Of a stretch of 64,000 nucleotides of DNA, positions 51,219 through 60,946 are shown piece by piece. The stretch comes from Taibaiella chishuiensis. GTDB taxonomy: Bacteria; Bacteroidota; Bacteroidia; Chitinophagales; Chitinophagaceae. How positions within the stretch are numbered: position 1 is the first letter of the stretch; each line of letters starts with the position of its first letter. The translations under genes and the position numbers were made by a program. The stretch is from positions 124,001-188,000 of the forward strand of contig NZ_PYGD01000006.1 in the NCBI RefSeq assembly GCF_003014535.1, read 5' to 3'. Under the pieces are notes generated by a model. It searched no databases. It was not told the DNA's origin and worked only from the letters and a program-made list of their open reading frames with translations.

Positions 51219-51608
51219 CTATCCTACCTGCTCGGTCTGCCGCAACATCCGTAGTGCCTCCTGCTGGCTTAATATCATCCTCCTGATCTCCTCTTTTAAT
51301 TGCCGGATGTCCTGCGTTAATACTTCATGTGCTTCTATAAGCACCTGTATCATCGCCGGGTTACCAGTGCCGGCAACAGCAGGACCGGGAGTATTCGCTT
51401 TTTCTTTCACCAGCAATACATCCAGGTCCACATTAAGCTTATCTGCGATCGAAGTCAGCAACAGGATGTCCATCGACTTTTTCTCACCCCGTTCTATTTT
51501 GCCGTAGGTACGTTCATCCATATAAAGGCGCTCTCCCATCTCTTTTTGTGTTATGCCTTTAGCGATGCGAAGCGACCTGATCTTTTCCCGTATGTAATTC
51601 GTGTTCAT
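51219..51608 (-). CDS. XRE-family HTH regulator with C-terminal coiled coil
   Basis: The 129-residue protein has an N-terminal HTH_3 domain: REKIRSLRIAKGITQKEMGERLYMDERTYGKIERGEKKSMDILLLTSIADKLNVDLDVLL. A linker rich in Gly/Ala/Pro follows, then a helical coiled-coil-like tail (EVLTQDIRQLKEEIRRMILSQQEALRML) likely for dimerisation. It lies next to tRNA-Pro. Start at 51608; the longer in-frame start adds residues unlike an HTH protein. Confidence 0.9.
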   Translation of the reverse strand: MNTNYIREKIRSLRIAKGITQKEMGERLYMDERTYGKIERGEKKSMDILLLTSIADKLNVDLDVLLVKEKANTPGPAVAGTGNPAMIQVLIEAHEVLTQDIRQLKEEIRRMILSQQEALRMLRQTEQVG

Positions 51609-51981
51609 GGTGTGTCTATGGGCTTTTCTGAATACAGATGCAGGGTGTACAGACGTCCCGGCAGGAGCCGGAACAAGGATCAAATGATGAGGTAGACGGC
51701 TGATTACCGCCAGGTATTAGCAGCCAGCCTAAACGGATGACGAAAAACCAGAGATTTTCCTGCTATGACAACCGCCTGCAGATAGCAACCAGGCTGTGTT
51801 TCCACGATAGCATAACCCATCATTCTCCCGCTGTTACCTGTTACCGTAACTGTGCACAAAATTGCAATTTGCGCCCCGTCACTACAATACCGTGAACAGG
51901 GTATTTTACCGGGCTCGATTTAATACTACTTTTACGCCCGGCTACTTATCGTTTTTTATTATAAAACCAGTATGCTACTCC
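51609..51981. other. intergenic region between divergent regulator genes
   Basis: No gene is seen. A near-consensus -7 box TACTTTTA (51927-51934, last base off) precedes the histidine kinase start by 48 bp. Confidence 0.35.
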
Positions 51982-53910
51982 ATGAAAATAACCGTACCGC
52001 TCCAGCAGCGGGTTCTATATATCATCTTGCTTTTACTCCTGGCCGGAATATCCTGCGATATACGGCCCGGGAAGACAAACCATGCGCAGCAAAGACTTAT
52101 CGATTCCGCTATCCGGGTCTGCAGGCAATATCAAACCCTGCCACTGGACACTTTTAACCGGTACAGCAGCCTGGCCCTGGCCCTGGCAGCACAAAGCGAC
52201 AACCGGTATCTACAAGCCGAGTCGGAACTCTGGAGAGCGCAATACCATATCAATGCCGGACAGTACGATTCCGCATTATCGTTTTCCGAAAAAATAACAG
52301 AACAGACCCTGGCCCATCATAACTCCGGTGATACCCTGTTTATCTACAATAGAGGCGCCGTAACAAAAGGCGTAGCGCTGTACTTCAAAGGAGCGGTGAA
52401 AGAGGCGATGGATTGGTATTATAAAATACTGCCCGGTATCGAAAACGACAAAGACCGGGATAACTATTACAGAACCTGTATTAATATCGGCTTGTGCAAT
52501 GTAGCCCTGGACAGGTTCCGGGAGGCGATCAATAGCTATGAGAAAGTTTATAGGCATAAAAATGTCCCGCCTTACCTGCTGACTTTGAGCTATCATAATG
52601 CGGGCGATGCCTATGCCAACCTGGGCCTTACAGACTCCGCCCTGAAATATGAAAACCTGGCCTTAAACATCGCGCGGGACAGCAATTACGTGGTGGTGCT
52701 GAACAACGCATTGAATACGCTTGGCAAGATCTATTACGAGCAGGGAGCATACGAAAAAGCACTGGCCATCGTATTAGCATCTGTAGAAAAGAGAAAAGAG
52801 AACAGCAATGTATTTTACGAGGTAGTCGACCTGTGCCAACTGGCCCGTATTTACAGCGCCCTGCATAAAGACAGCCTCGCAATCGATGCCGCAGAAAAAG
52901 CCTCGAAAATAGCGCAGGACAATAGCCTTAGTTCCTTGTACTACTCGGTCGGATCATCTTTATATATATCCTATTACGGGGCCGGGAACTATAAACAGGC
53001 ATCGGAAAAAGTGTATGGCCTGTTGGGTATTATGTACCGGTACAACGAACATGCTTCTGCAGAAGCCCTGGCCGAGCTGGAAGCCAGATACGAAGCACAG
53101 AAAAAAGAGGCGCAGATCCTGAATCAAAAGGCGAAAATCGAAAAACAGGAAATCATTATAGCCGGTGCAATCGGGGTATTCCTGTTAAGCGCCGCTGCTT
53201 TATTTATCCTGTTCAAGAACTACCGGTACCAGCAAAAGCAAAAACTGCAGGAAGTGACGATCAAAGAGCAGGACCAGGCCGCAAGATCGATCCTGCAGGC
53301 CGAAGAACGGGAACGCAAAAAGATAAGCCAGAACCTGCATGACAGCGTGGGTCAGTTGTTGAGCGGCCTGAAGCTTAACCTGCAGGCACTGGACGAACGT
53401 ATTGAGACCCGGGAAGATGCCAACATTTTTCAAAACAGCATGAAACTACTGGAAGAGTCGATTAACGAAGTAAGGAATGTCTCCCACCAGATATTACCCA
53501 ACAATATTATGAAGCTGGGATTGGTGCACTCGTTACAGTCGCTTATCCGGAAAATAAGCCAGGACAAGCTCCGGATCAGCTTCCAGGCAGAGGGTCCTAT
53601 TGATGACATAGCACCTGATAAACAATTGATGATCTACCGGATGCTCCAGGAAAGTATCAATAACGTTATTAAACATGCACATGCCGAAAACATGGAGATT
53701 GCGCTACAGCTGAAGAATGAACGTTTAATGGCTTCGGTAAAAGATGACGGGGTCGGGTTCGATACCGGGAAGCTGAACCCGGATACCGGTATCGGTCTGG
53801 GGAATATCAGTACGAGGATCCGTTTCTTAAAAGGTAATATGCATATCCAAAGCAAGCCGGGGCGAGGTACTGTTATTCAGTTCGAACTGCCACTCCATCA
53901 ACAGTCTTAG
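51982..53910 (+). CDS. lipoprotein-type TPR sensor histidine kinase
   Basis: The 642-residue kinase starts with a lipoprotein-like signal (VLYIILLLLLAGISC, Cys 25). A periplasmic TPR array follows (residues ~55-375), a membrane helix (~390-412), a coiled coil, a HisKA_3 domain with the phospho-acceptor H453 in NLHDSVGQLLSGLKLNL, and an HATPase domain (IYRMLQESINNVIKHAHAEN, VKDDGVGFD, GIGLGNISTRIRFLKG). This NarL/DegS-type layout pairs with LuxR-type regulators such as the next gene, 49 bp downstream. Confidence 0.92.
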   Translation: MKITVPLQQRVLYIILLLLLAGISCDIRPGKTNHAQQRLIDSAIRVCRQYQTLPLDTFNRYSSLALALAAQSDNRYLQAESELWRAQYHINAGQYDSALSFSEKITEQTLAHHNSGDTLFIYNRGAVTKGVALYFKGAVKEAMDWYYKILPGIENDKDRDNYYRTCINIGLCNVALDRFREAINSYEKVYRHKNVPPYLLTLSYHNAGDAYANLGLTDSALKYENLALNIARDSNYVVVLNNALNTLGKIYYEQGAYEKALAIVLASVEKRKENSNVFYEVVDLCQLARIYSALHKDSLAIDAAEKASKIAQDNSLSSLYYSVGSSLYISYYGAGNYKQASEKVYGLLGIMYRYNEHASAEALAELEARYEAQKKEAQILNQKAKIEKQEIIIAGAIGVFLLSAAALFILFKNYRYQQKQKLQEVTIKEQDQAARSILQAEERERKKISQNLHDSVGQLLSGLKLNLQALDERIETREDANIFQNSMKLLEESINEVRNVSHQILPNNIMKLGLVHSLQSLIRKISQDKLRISFQAEGPIDDIAPDKQLMIYRMLQESINNVIKHAHAENMEIALQLKNERLMASVKDDGVGFDTGKLNPDTGIGLGNISTRIRFLKGNMHIQSKPGRGTVIQFELPLHQQS

Positions 53911-53959
53911 GCAAAGAGGCTTTTTAAACCGCAAGCCCGTACCATAAACCGATAAAATA

Positions 53960-54610
53960 ATGCAACAAACCGCTACCATAAATATTGCCATCCTGGACGA
54001 TCACCAGATTATCGTCGACGGGTTGAAACTCGTACTGCAAAACAAAGAGCATATCGAAGTGGTATACGACTGCACCGACGGTCATCACCTGGTCGAATAC
54101 CTGGCCCGTACTCCCTCAGCTGTCAACCTGCTGATCATGGATTTAATGATGCCATCTATCGACGGATATGAAATGGCGCTTATCCTCCGGGAACAATTCC
54201 CCGAAGTAAAGATCATTGTTTTATCGATGAACACGGAAGTAGACCTCGCCTATAAACTGATCGAAGAAACGGACATAAAGGGATACCTACCCAAATCGGT
54301 AGATAAACATATTTTACTGGAAGCCATTTACAAAGTAAGCGCGGGTGATTTCTTCATACATGATGATATATTAAAAGAACTCGAAGGATATAAAGTAAAT
54401 GTATTCGAACGGGAACAGTTAATACTTTCTCCCCGGGAATTGCAAGTCGTAAAACTGATCTGCGCGGGAATGAGTAACAAAGGCATAGCAGAGGCCCTGT
54501 TCCTGAGCGAACACACGGTAGCCACTCATCGCAAGAATATTTACAAGAAAACGGATTGCCATAAATCCGTTGCGCTTGCGGAACTGGCGGCAAGATTAAA
54601 ACTCTGGTAA
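53960..54610 (+). CDS. LuxR/NarL-type response regulator
   Basis: The 216-residue protein has a receiver domain (ILDDHQIIVDGLKLVL; phospho-acceptor D61 in LLIMDLMMPSIDG; LPKSVDKHIL with the conserved Lys) and a C-terminal LuxR HTH (LSPRELQVVKLICAGMSNKGIAEALFLSEHTVATHRKNIYKKT). It is the partner of the upstream histidine kinase. Target genes are unknown. Confidence 0.95.
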   Translation: MQQTATINIAILDDHQIIVDGLKLVLQNKEHIEVVYDCTDGHHLVEYLARTPSAVNLLIMDLMMPSIDGYEMALILREQFPEVKIIVLSMNTEVDLAYKLIEETDIKGYLPKSVDKHILLEAIYKVSAGDFFIHDDILKELEGYKVNVFEREQLILSPRELQVVKLICAGMSNKGIAEALFLSEHTVATHRKNIYKKTDCHKSVALAELAARLKLW

Positions 54611-54647
54611 GAGCGAGATAGCAGTCTTTGATGCCTGATGTCTAAAA

Positions 54648-56873
54648 CTATTTTTTGAAAAGCCTGATAGCATAGTCCAGCACTTCGTCTGTCCCGGCGC
54701 TGATCCCTTTTATGGTCGGCCTCACCACCCTGTCGATTTTTAATCCTGCTTTTTGCGTTTCGGATCTGTCGGGATAATAATACCCTATCCCGGAAATACC
54801 GGTTCGGATATTGCCGGGTAATACGATGGCACTATAGTCCCCGTCTGCACCCGCAGTCCGGGTACCTACAACGGTACATCCCGGCACGGTTTGTAATGCC
54901 ATGGCCGTAAACTCTGCCTGGCTTTGTGTTGCCTCATTGACGAGCACAACGATCTTCCCTCGGTAATAGTCCTTGTTCCGGACACCATTGGCAAGAGGCC
55001 AAAAGCAGAACAAACCGGGTTGCTTAGGATACGGCCTTGCCATTTGTGCAAATACCGACTCCTCTTTTTTGAGCCATTTGCATAAATCGTGTACCAGGTA
55101 GTAAGCGGGGTAACATCTTAGATCAATGATCAATCCCCGCATGGTAGCATAAGTGGTTCTTAAAATATCGATATCATAATTCTTTAAACTTCCTGCATAG
55201 ACATATACAAGGCTGTCCTGCAGCAGCCGGATCGCTTCCTCCGGCGCTTTACCGGGAGGAGCTTGCTTACCGGCAGCCGCAAAAACAGTTTTTAAATAAC
55301 CTGAGCGATCGCGGATCGTCAGTGCTATAGCATCTTTCGAGGTTCTGAACGGTGATTCGTTGCCTGCAAGTAAATAATACCGGAGTGCACTACGATTCGA
55401 GGCCGATCTGAGCGCAGCGTATCGATTGATAAGGGTGTCGGTTGCAACACCAGCTATGGCCGTAATGATATCGCCCCTGTTGATGCTGGCTTCCCCTTCA
55501 GCGGGGTAAGGCGCAGATACCACTAGGGTATCGTCTACAAATTGCGTTTCCAGGGCGACGACCTTGGTACCCGGGTTGGCAAGCAGCGGTATACTTCTAT
55601 CGACCTGGGCATGTCCGTCTTCAATTTTTGCCACCAGCTTTAAACAGGCGGTAGTATAGTCATTGGCATTGCGGGCATTAAGAAACTCGGGCAGGGATGC
55701 CATTAGATTTTTATTCCAGTCTTCCGTCATCAGGTAACGGTATGGAAAATAATACAGGATAAAGTTCCAGTACCGGAACAGGGCCAGCAGGCGGGTGCCG
55801 GCATCAGGAAAATCATGCTTACTATAGAAAGGGTTTTCATGATTCATGATAGCATTGCCATCTATGTCCACGTAATACTGGTTGCCTGTCCGGTCACAAT
55901 CCTTAAGGACTGTTAACTTCCGGCGAAGCGAGGGACTTAAAAAACCGGTATCGAAAAGATAACCATAGTCCGGGTACATTTTGATATCTTTTTTCTTCAG
56001 GGTTCGTTCTGTCATTTTGGGAAACCCGCCTCCCAGGCGGTCCACCCAGGCTTCCAGGTATTGGTTCACTTCCTCATCCGTGCCTTGCACCTGCATCCCG
56101 GGAAGTATGCGAAAAAGTTCGGCATCCCAATTCAACTTACCCGTAACGACAGACGGATGATGATATTTCAAAAAGCCCCACAACATTCCCAGTTTGGTAT
56201 AAGAACGGAGCGTAAAGGCATTGACCGGCAAAACTTCAATACCGGAACCATAGGTAAATGCCGTGTCCCGCTCCGCAGGTAGCTGCTCCCGGTGCCGGGC
56301 CATATCTATCGGAACACCGTCGATGTTACATTTAATATCATCAACCCATAAGCTACCGGGACCATTCAGCGTCAGGATTACTTTAAAGGATTTTATACGG
56401 GCCGTATCGACAGGTAGTATACAATGGTATGCTTTCCAATCTGCGGACATCCTTATATCTTCAGTTTGATGTGCCAGGATTTCACCGCTGTTTCCTATAG
56501 CTACAAACACCGCAGTGGCCGAACTTTTTTCCGGGAAGGCAGCCTTCGCATAAAGCGACCATGCCGCCTCATTGCCGGCAAAATCACCAGGCAGCAGGCT
56601 AAAGGCACATACATAATCGTTATCCGGGTCGTTTGTTTTTCCCGCCCTGAGCAACAAAGCTTGTTTTCCTTCTTTGCGCACCGCTGTATCCAGCACCACC
56701 GCAGCATCATCGCTGTTGGAAATAAGCGTACGCCATTGTGGAGGACAGCCTGTACCAGACTGTTCAAAATCAAGGTTAAAATGATCGGTCTGTGCGCAAA
56801 GCGGGCGGGCGAAGAAAACCCAGGCCGTAGCCAAAACGCACGACAGGATACTCCTGCAGGAATTCATACTCAT
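54648..56873 (-). CDS. exported S41-family peptidase
   Basis: The 741-residue protein has a signal peptide (ILSCVLATAWVFFARPLCAQ) and an N-terminal jelly-roll-like domain (residues ~25-190, LDFEQSGTGCPPQWRTL). A middle region with a PDZ-like segment (INRGDIITAIAGVATDTLINRY) follows, then the S41 domain (~560-740: GLIIDLRCYP, VVLVNEATQSQAEFTAMAL with the catalytic Ser, VVGTRTAGADGDYS). Tail-specific proteases of this family act in the periplasm or outside the cell. Substrate unknown. Confidence 0.9.
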   Translation of the reverse strand: MSMNSCRSILSCVLATAWVFFARPLCAQTDHFNLDFEQSGTGCPPQWRTLISNSDDAAVVLDTAVRKEGKQALLLRAGKTNDPDNDYVCAFSLLPGDFAGNEAAWSLYAKAAFPEKSSATAVFVAIGNSGEILAHQTEDIRMSADWKAYHCILPVDTARIKSFKVILTLNGPGSLWVDDIKCNIDGVPIDMARHREQLPAERDTAFTYGSGIEVLPVNAFTLRSYTKLGMLWGFLKYHHPSVVTGKLNWDAELFRILPGMQVQGTDEEVNQYLEAWVDRLGGGFPKMTERTLKKKDIKMYPDYGYLFDTGFLSPSLRRKLTVLKDCDRTGNQYYVDIDGNAIMNHENPFYSKHDFPDAGTRLLALFRYWNFILYYFPYRYLMTEDWNKNLMASLPEFLNARNANDYTTACLKLVAKIEDGHAQVDRSIPLLANPGTKVVALETQFVDDTLVVSAPYPAEGEASINRGDIITAIAGVATDTLINRYAALRSASNRSALRYYLLAGNESPFRTSKDAIALTIRDRSGYLKTVFAAAGKQAPPGKAPEEAIRLLQDSLVYVYAGSLKNYDIDILRTTYATMRGLIIDLRCYPAYYLVHDLCKWLKKEESVFAQMARPYPKQPGLFCFWPLANGVRNKDYYRGKIVVLVNEATQSQAEFTAMALQTVPGCTVVGTRTAGADGDYSAIVLPGNIRTGISGIGYYYPDRSETQKAGLKIDRVVRPTIKGISAGTDEVLDYAIRLFKK

Positions 56874-57156
56874 TTCATATAGGATAATGGCAGGATCTGC
56901 TCTTTTGAAAACAATAAAAGCGGGAAACCCGGTCTTTCATTTACAGACAAAACATAAAGCGCTGCCAGGGCATTGGATGGCTGAATATACAGCTTAGGCC
57001 GGTCCTGGCCAAACACAAGGCCATCTGTACCCTACCATAAATTTATTTCTGTAACTGTAACCACATCGCCGGCTTACCTAACTTTGCCGGGAATAACCGG
57101 TCCGTCGTGAAACCCTATAGACGGATTAAATTCGTTTACACAGAAAAAGATATACC
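56874..57156. other. intergenic region between divergent genes
   Basis: No gene is seen; the right half carries the promoter of the GNAT gene (TAACTTTG at 57079-57086). Confidence 0.4.
57079..57086 (+). promoter_or_regulatory. -7 box of GNAT gene
   Basis: TAACTTTG is an exact TAnnTTTG match, 70 bp before the start codon. Confidence 0.45.
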
Positions 57157-57768
57157 ATGAAATGGTTTAACGAAGTCCGATTAGAAACAGAACATACCCG
57201 GCTTGTTCCCATCAGCCGGGACTACAAAGACGACCTGTTAAAGGCCGCTGCCGACGGTAACCTTTGGGAGCTCTGGTATACCTCCGTACCATCGGCCGGT
57301 GATATCGATGCCTATATCGAAAAAGCCCTGTCCGATTTCCAACAAGACAAAGGCCTGGGCTTCGTTGTGCTGGATAAAAAGGATGGAAAGGTGATCGGTA
57401 CCACCCGGTATACCAATGCCACACCGGAACACAGGCGCCTGGAGATCGGTTATACCTGGTATGCGCAAAGCTACCAGAAAACCCATGTCAACTCGGAATG
57501 CAAACTGTTGTTGCTGACCCATGCCTTTGAAACCTTGCAGGCTATTGCAGTAGAGTTCAGGACCCATTGGTATAACTTTCCGTCCAGGAATGCCATAGCC
57601 AGGCTGGGCGCCAAACAGGACGGGGTATTACGCAACCACCAGGTAGGCCCCGACGGTATACTCCGGGATACCGTTGTGTTTTCGATTATCGAAAGTGAAT
57701 GGGCCAGTTGTAAACGGTCACTGCATTATAAAATAGCCGCACTGCACCAAAAGGAAACCGGGGCGTAG
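57157..57768 (+). CDS. GNAT-family N-acetyltransferase (RimJ/RimL-like)
   Basis: The 203-residue protein shows LETEHTRLVPISRDYKDDLLKAA at the N-terminus, LGFVVLDKKDGKVIGTTRY in the middle, RRLEIGYTWYAQSYQKTHVNSECKLLLLTHAFE in the acetyl-CoA region and RTHWYNFPSRNAIARLGAKQDGVLRNH near the end, as in RimJ/RimL-type acetyltransferases. Substrate unknown. Confidence 0.9.
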   Translation: MKWFNEVRLETEHTRLVPISRDYKDDLLKAAADGNLWELWYTSVPSAGDIDAYIEKALSDFQQDKGLGFVVLDKKDGKVIGTTRYTNATPEHRRLEIGYTWYAQSYQKTHVNSECKLLLLTHAFETLQAIAVEFRTHWYNFPSRNAIARLGAKQDGVLRNHQVGPDGILRDTVVFSIIESEWASCKRSLHYKIAALHQKETGA

Positions 57769-57814
57769 CACTAGCTTATACCCCTACCCGCCCGGCAATT
57801 GCCAGGTTAAGATG

Positions 57815-57843
57815 CAACAGCCGCTTCCAGGAAGCGGCTGTTG
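57815..57843 (+). terminator. hairpin after GNAT gene
   Basis: CAACAGCCGCTTC-CAG-GAAGCGGCTGTTG, a perfect 13-bp stem, 46 bp after the stop; only a short T-rich tail follows. Confidence 0.65.
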
Positions 57844-58036
57844 TTGTATCCCGGCCAGCCACTTGTGCTGCCGGCCGGCCTTAAACCCGGGCCGCGTAAT
57901 TATTTGCACCGAATTAAAGAAAACTTAACCTAGCACTGATCCGCTGAAACGCAGTCCCAGTAGCCAATTCAGCTCCCATTGACCGCTACCGGCCGGTTGC
58001 CGCGGTAACCGCTTCCTTTTTCAGGTATAAATACGC

Positions 58037-58067
58037 TTGTATATACCTTTCCCAGATATTACTTTTG
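58037..58067 (+). promoter_or_regulatory. promoter of three-gene envelope operon
   Basis: TTG at 58037-58039, 20-bp spacer, TACTTTTG at 58060-58067. The first gene starts at 58154. The rest of 57844-58153 holds no gene. Confidence 0.6.
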
Positions 58068-58153
58068 ATGCGGGATACAGGAAGCTCCTACCCTGCACGA
58101 TCACGCCGGGTACGACTTCTTATCCTTACCAACCAACCACAAAACCAACAACT

Positions 58154-58792
58154 ATGGATGCCCGTTTAATCTACTGCATGGTATTTGCACTGCTGCTTTT
58201 CCTGGCGATCCTGTTGCAGAAAAAGTTTTCCATCATCTGCGACACCAGTGCCAATACCCCCAAAACCTATAGCTACTCCCGCCTACAGCTGCTTTGGTGG
58301 ACCTTTATCGTATTTGCATCGTTTATTACCATTCTCCTGGCTTCGGGACAGGTGCCGGTATTCGATCCTTCCACAATCATCCTGCTGGGTATCGGGGCGG
58401 CGACCTCGGCCAGTGCACGCCTGATCGACATCAGCGATCAGCAGCAATATGATGCCGAGCAGGCCAGAGTACAGGCGGCAAAAGCAGCGGGTGCCACCGA
58501 GGTGCCCGAGCCCAAAACCTTAAACAAAGATTTTGCCTCGCAAGGATTCTGGCTGGATATCCTGTCGGACCGCAACGGCGTAAGCATCCATCGCCTGCAG
58601 GCGGTACTGTTCAACCTCGTATTCGGTATCTGGTTTATCTACCAATCCGTACTGCACCTCAAAGGCGTTACGACACAAACACCGGCAACAACGCTCAACA
58701 GTATTATCCCCGTGATTAAAGAGTACAACCTGGTACTGCTGGGCTTAAGCGCCGGTACCTATGCCGTCATCAAAACCACGGAAAACAAATAA
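58154..58792 (+). CDS. membrane protein with an internal duplication (unknown function)
   Basis: The 212-residue protein has five hydrophobic segments. Two parts mirror each other: YSYSRLQLLWWTFIVFASF followed by a helix with ILLGIGAATSASARLI, and VSIHRLQAVLFNLVFGIWF followed by LVLLGLSAGTYAVIKTT. Each unit is RLQ plus a helix, then a second helix with LLGxxAxT. A charged, Ala-rich loop (~95-135) joins them. I know no name for it. It is first in an operon with a small soluble protein and an outer-membrane-type protein. Confidence 0.75.
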   Translation: MDARLIYCMVFALLLFLAILLQKKFSIICDTSANTPKTYSYSRLQLLWWTFIVFASFITILLASGQVPVFDPSTIILLGIGAATSASARLIDISDQQQYDAEQARVQAAKAAGATEVPEPKTLNKDFASQGFWLDILSDRNGVSIHRLQAVLFNLVFGIWFIYQSVLHLKGVTTQTPATTLNSIIPVIKEYNLVLLGLSAGTYAVIKTTENK

Positions 58793-58812
58793 CCGCGCAC
58801 AATCACCAAACC

Positions 58813-59277
58813 ATGAGTAATATCTACTATCTCCGCAACAACCAGGATCCCGTATCCTTTGAAGTACAGATCGGTACCATCGGCAACCCGGCGACCAATG
58901 TAACGCTCCGCAGGTCAGGCAGCAGTGTTAAAAAGGTAAGCGTAACACTGGACGCAACAACAGCACCGGCATCACCTCCCGGCGACACAAACACCCCGGT
59001 ACCCCTTGACCCCGACCTGGCTACCTTTAATATCCCGCCTACGCGGCTGGGCATTTCGGCCGAACTGGTAGGCGCTACGATGGTGGTCACCCTGGCGATA
59101 TTGTTTACGGCACAGGATGACCTCAAGCAGGCACTGGCCAGCCTCACCATGACCGTTTACCTCAGCGGCGGGCTCGACGGCACGCAATCCTATACCCTGC
59201 AGGATTCGGATAAGACCCTGTATGCAGGCCAATTACTGATCGTAGCCAGCCAGGCGATCAAACTTCAAACCAACTAA
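58813..59277 (+). CDS. small beta-rich protein of unknown function
   Basis: The 154-residue protein has no signal peptide and is rich in Thr/Val/Leu strands (FEVQIGTIGNPATNVTL, VKKVSVTLDATT, ASLTMTVYLSG, YTLQDSDKTLYAGQLLIV), suggesting a beta-sandwich, with a Pro-rich loop at ~55-75. No family is recognised. It starts 20 bp after the membrane-protein gene and 9 bp before the next one. Confidence 0.7.
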   Translation: MSNIYYLRNNQDPVSFEVQIGTIGNPATNVTLRRSGSSVKKVSVTLDATTAPASPPGDTNTPVPLDPDLATFNIPPTRLGISAELVGATMVVTLAILFTAQDDLKQALASLTMTVYLSGGLDGTQSYTLQDSDKTLYAGQLLIVASQAIKLQTN

Positions 59278-59286
59278 TGCACCACC

Positions 59287-60480
59287 ATGAAAAAACTGCT
59301 CTGCTGCCTGTTATTCCTTCCCCTGCTCCCGGCCTATGGCCAGGAGACCGATACCATACCCTTCCTGGACCTTACCCCGCCGGCATCGCCGGCATTTAAC
59401 CTGCTGGACGTATCGCCCACTACGGTGGAACGGCCGGCCACGGTACGGGCCTTCGCCCTCAGTGTCGCCAATGCTATTGGTAACGGGGCCAACGGTTTCC
59501 CCAAGAACTTTGCCCTGCAGGTTGCTCCCTATTGGCTGTTTGCGCATCCCAATATGAATATCTATAAGTACAACGGCCTGGTGATGGATAAAAATGCAGC
59601 ATCGGCCGACCGCTTACAGTTTAAACAGAATATCTTCTATGGACTGAGAAATACAAGTCTCTCCGTGGCTTCGGTCAACAAGGACAGTGCGCAGAGCAAT
59701 ACCGCCGCCGTGAATTTTATGGCCGTAAGCGTGAAAGCGAATGTGATCAATATCAGGAGGAGAAGAGTAATGGAAGCTATGGCCAATTCGATACAGGGTA
59801 TCAACCGGTCGCTGGCCGGTAATCTTACCGTCGTTGTGCCCGGCTGTCTCGACCAGTTTGAACCGACTTCGCAGGCCTACCGGGATTGTATCGCCGCTTC
59901 GGTATTAAGTGTCGACAGCGTAACCATAAACAGCCGCAGGGCCACCTACGACTCGCTCCTGGCGGTAAGACCGCTGTTTTCCGTCGATATAGCACTGGCG
60001 ACCTCGATGGGTTTTGCCAACAATAATTTCAACGACAACCACCTGTACCGCACCGGGGGCTGGATCACGGCCTGCTTTTCCAAACCGCTGGATAAAAATT
60101 CGGAGCAGTCGCTCTCTGCCCTGTATAAGGCCAAACATTACCTGAACCTGTACGGGCTCTTCCGCGTGCTTTCCGAAGAAAATACAACCGACTTCAAAAG
60201 CTTTACCACCCAAACGAATATCGACTTCGGCGGCCGGCTGGAGTTTGAGCTCAACAGTGTGGCGATATCATTCGAAACGGTATACCGGGCTGTAGCCAAC
60301 GACAAAAGCAGCAGTACCGTACGTAACGTGGCCATTGTACAATACAAATTAAGCGATAACCTGTTCCTGACGGGCACTTTCGGTAAGAACTTCGGCGACC
60401 AGAATAACCTGGTATCCTTCCTGGGCCTGAACTGGGGCTTTGGTAAGACCGCCCTGTTCAAACAGGTATCTTATAAATAA
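59287..60480 (+). CDS. outer-membrane beta-barrel-like protein of unknown function
   Basis: The 397-residue protein has a signal peptide (KKLLCCLLFLPLLPAYGQ). The mature chain shows alternating strands (FALQVAPYWLFAH, RPLFSVDIALATSMGF, HYLNLYGLFRVLS, NIDFGGRLEFELNSVAISFE, LFLTGTFGKNFG) and ends FLGLNWGFGK, as in outer-membrane barrels. Two Cys (in VVPGCLDQF and RDCIAAS) sit in a loop and could form a disulfide. It closes the three-gene operon. Confidence 0.75.
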   Translation: MKKLLCCLLFLPLLPAYGQETDTIPFLDLTPPASPAFNLLDVSPTTVERPATVRAFALSVANAIGNGANGFPKNFALQVAPYWLFAHPNMNIYKYNGLVMDKNAASADRLQFKQNIFYGLRNTSLSVASVNKDSAQSNTAAVNFMAVSVKANVINIRRRRVMEAMANSIQGINRSLAGNLTVVVPGCLDQFEPTSQAYRDCIAASVLSVDSVTINSRRATYDSLLAVRPLFSVDIALATSMGFANNNFNDNHLYRTGGWITACFSKPLDKNSEQSLSALYKAKHYLNLYGLFRVLSEENTTDFKSFTTQTNIDFGGRLEFELNSVAISFETVYRAVANDKSSSTVRNVAIVQYKLSDNLFLTGTFGKNFGDQNNLVSFLGLNWGFGKTALFKQVSYK

Positions 60481-60499
60481 CCGGTAATACACCAAGCAA

Positions 60500-60523
60500 A
60501 GGCCCGTGCTTGTGCACGGGCCT
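60500..60523. terminator. hairpin between convergent genes
   Basis: AGGCCCGTGC-TTGT-GCACGGGCCT, a perfect 10-bp stem between the + operon and the reverse isochorismatase-like gene; T-tracts are weak on both sides. Confidence 0.6.
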
Positions 60524-60529
60524 ATGTTA

Positions 60530-60946
60530 TTATTGCCAGTCTTCCAACCGGATCACGTCGGCCTGCCGCGGAAAGACCTTTTGCATCAATATCTCGTGCA
60601 CTTCTGCTTCTCGGTCGGCACAACAATCGGCAAGCACAGTAAGCCGGTAATCCTTATCTGCAGCCTCGCGCAGCGTAGACAGCACCACACCGCTGGTAGC
60701 GATACCCGTAAGTATGAGGTTCCTGATGTCCTGCGCGCGCAGCAATACTTCCAGGTCGCTGCCGGTAAAAGCGCTGATCCGCCGTTTGGTAACTACCGGT
60801 TCGCCTTCCTGTGGCGCCACCCCGGGATGGATCTGCACCCATTGTTCCGCAAAGGCGGGCGTCCATCTTTCTGCACCGCTAAAGGCCGAAAATACCTTGT
60901 TATCGCTACTGATCTCCGGGGCGCCGGGGCGAAAACCGACCACCAC
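60530..60946 (-). pseudogene. N-terminally deleted isochorismatase-family protein
   Basis: The frame matches isochorismatase-like hydrolases from about family residue 45 on: VVVGFRPGAPEIS, VVTKRRISAFTGSDLEVLLR, LILTGIATSGVVLSTLREAA. Similarity (YLFVYVVVGFRPG) continues upstream of the GTG at 60946 to the stop codon of the MFS gene, with no start codon and no room for the missing ~45 residues. Those would carry the first catalytic Asp (in the LLxIDxQ motif). The Lys is present; Cys is replaced by SGVV as in one known subgroup. It looks like a deletion derivative co-transcribed with the MFS gene. Confidence 0.7.
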
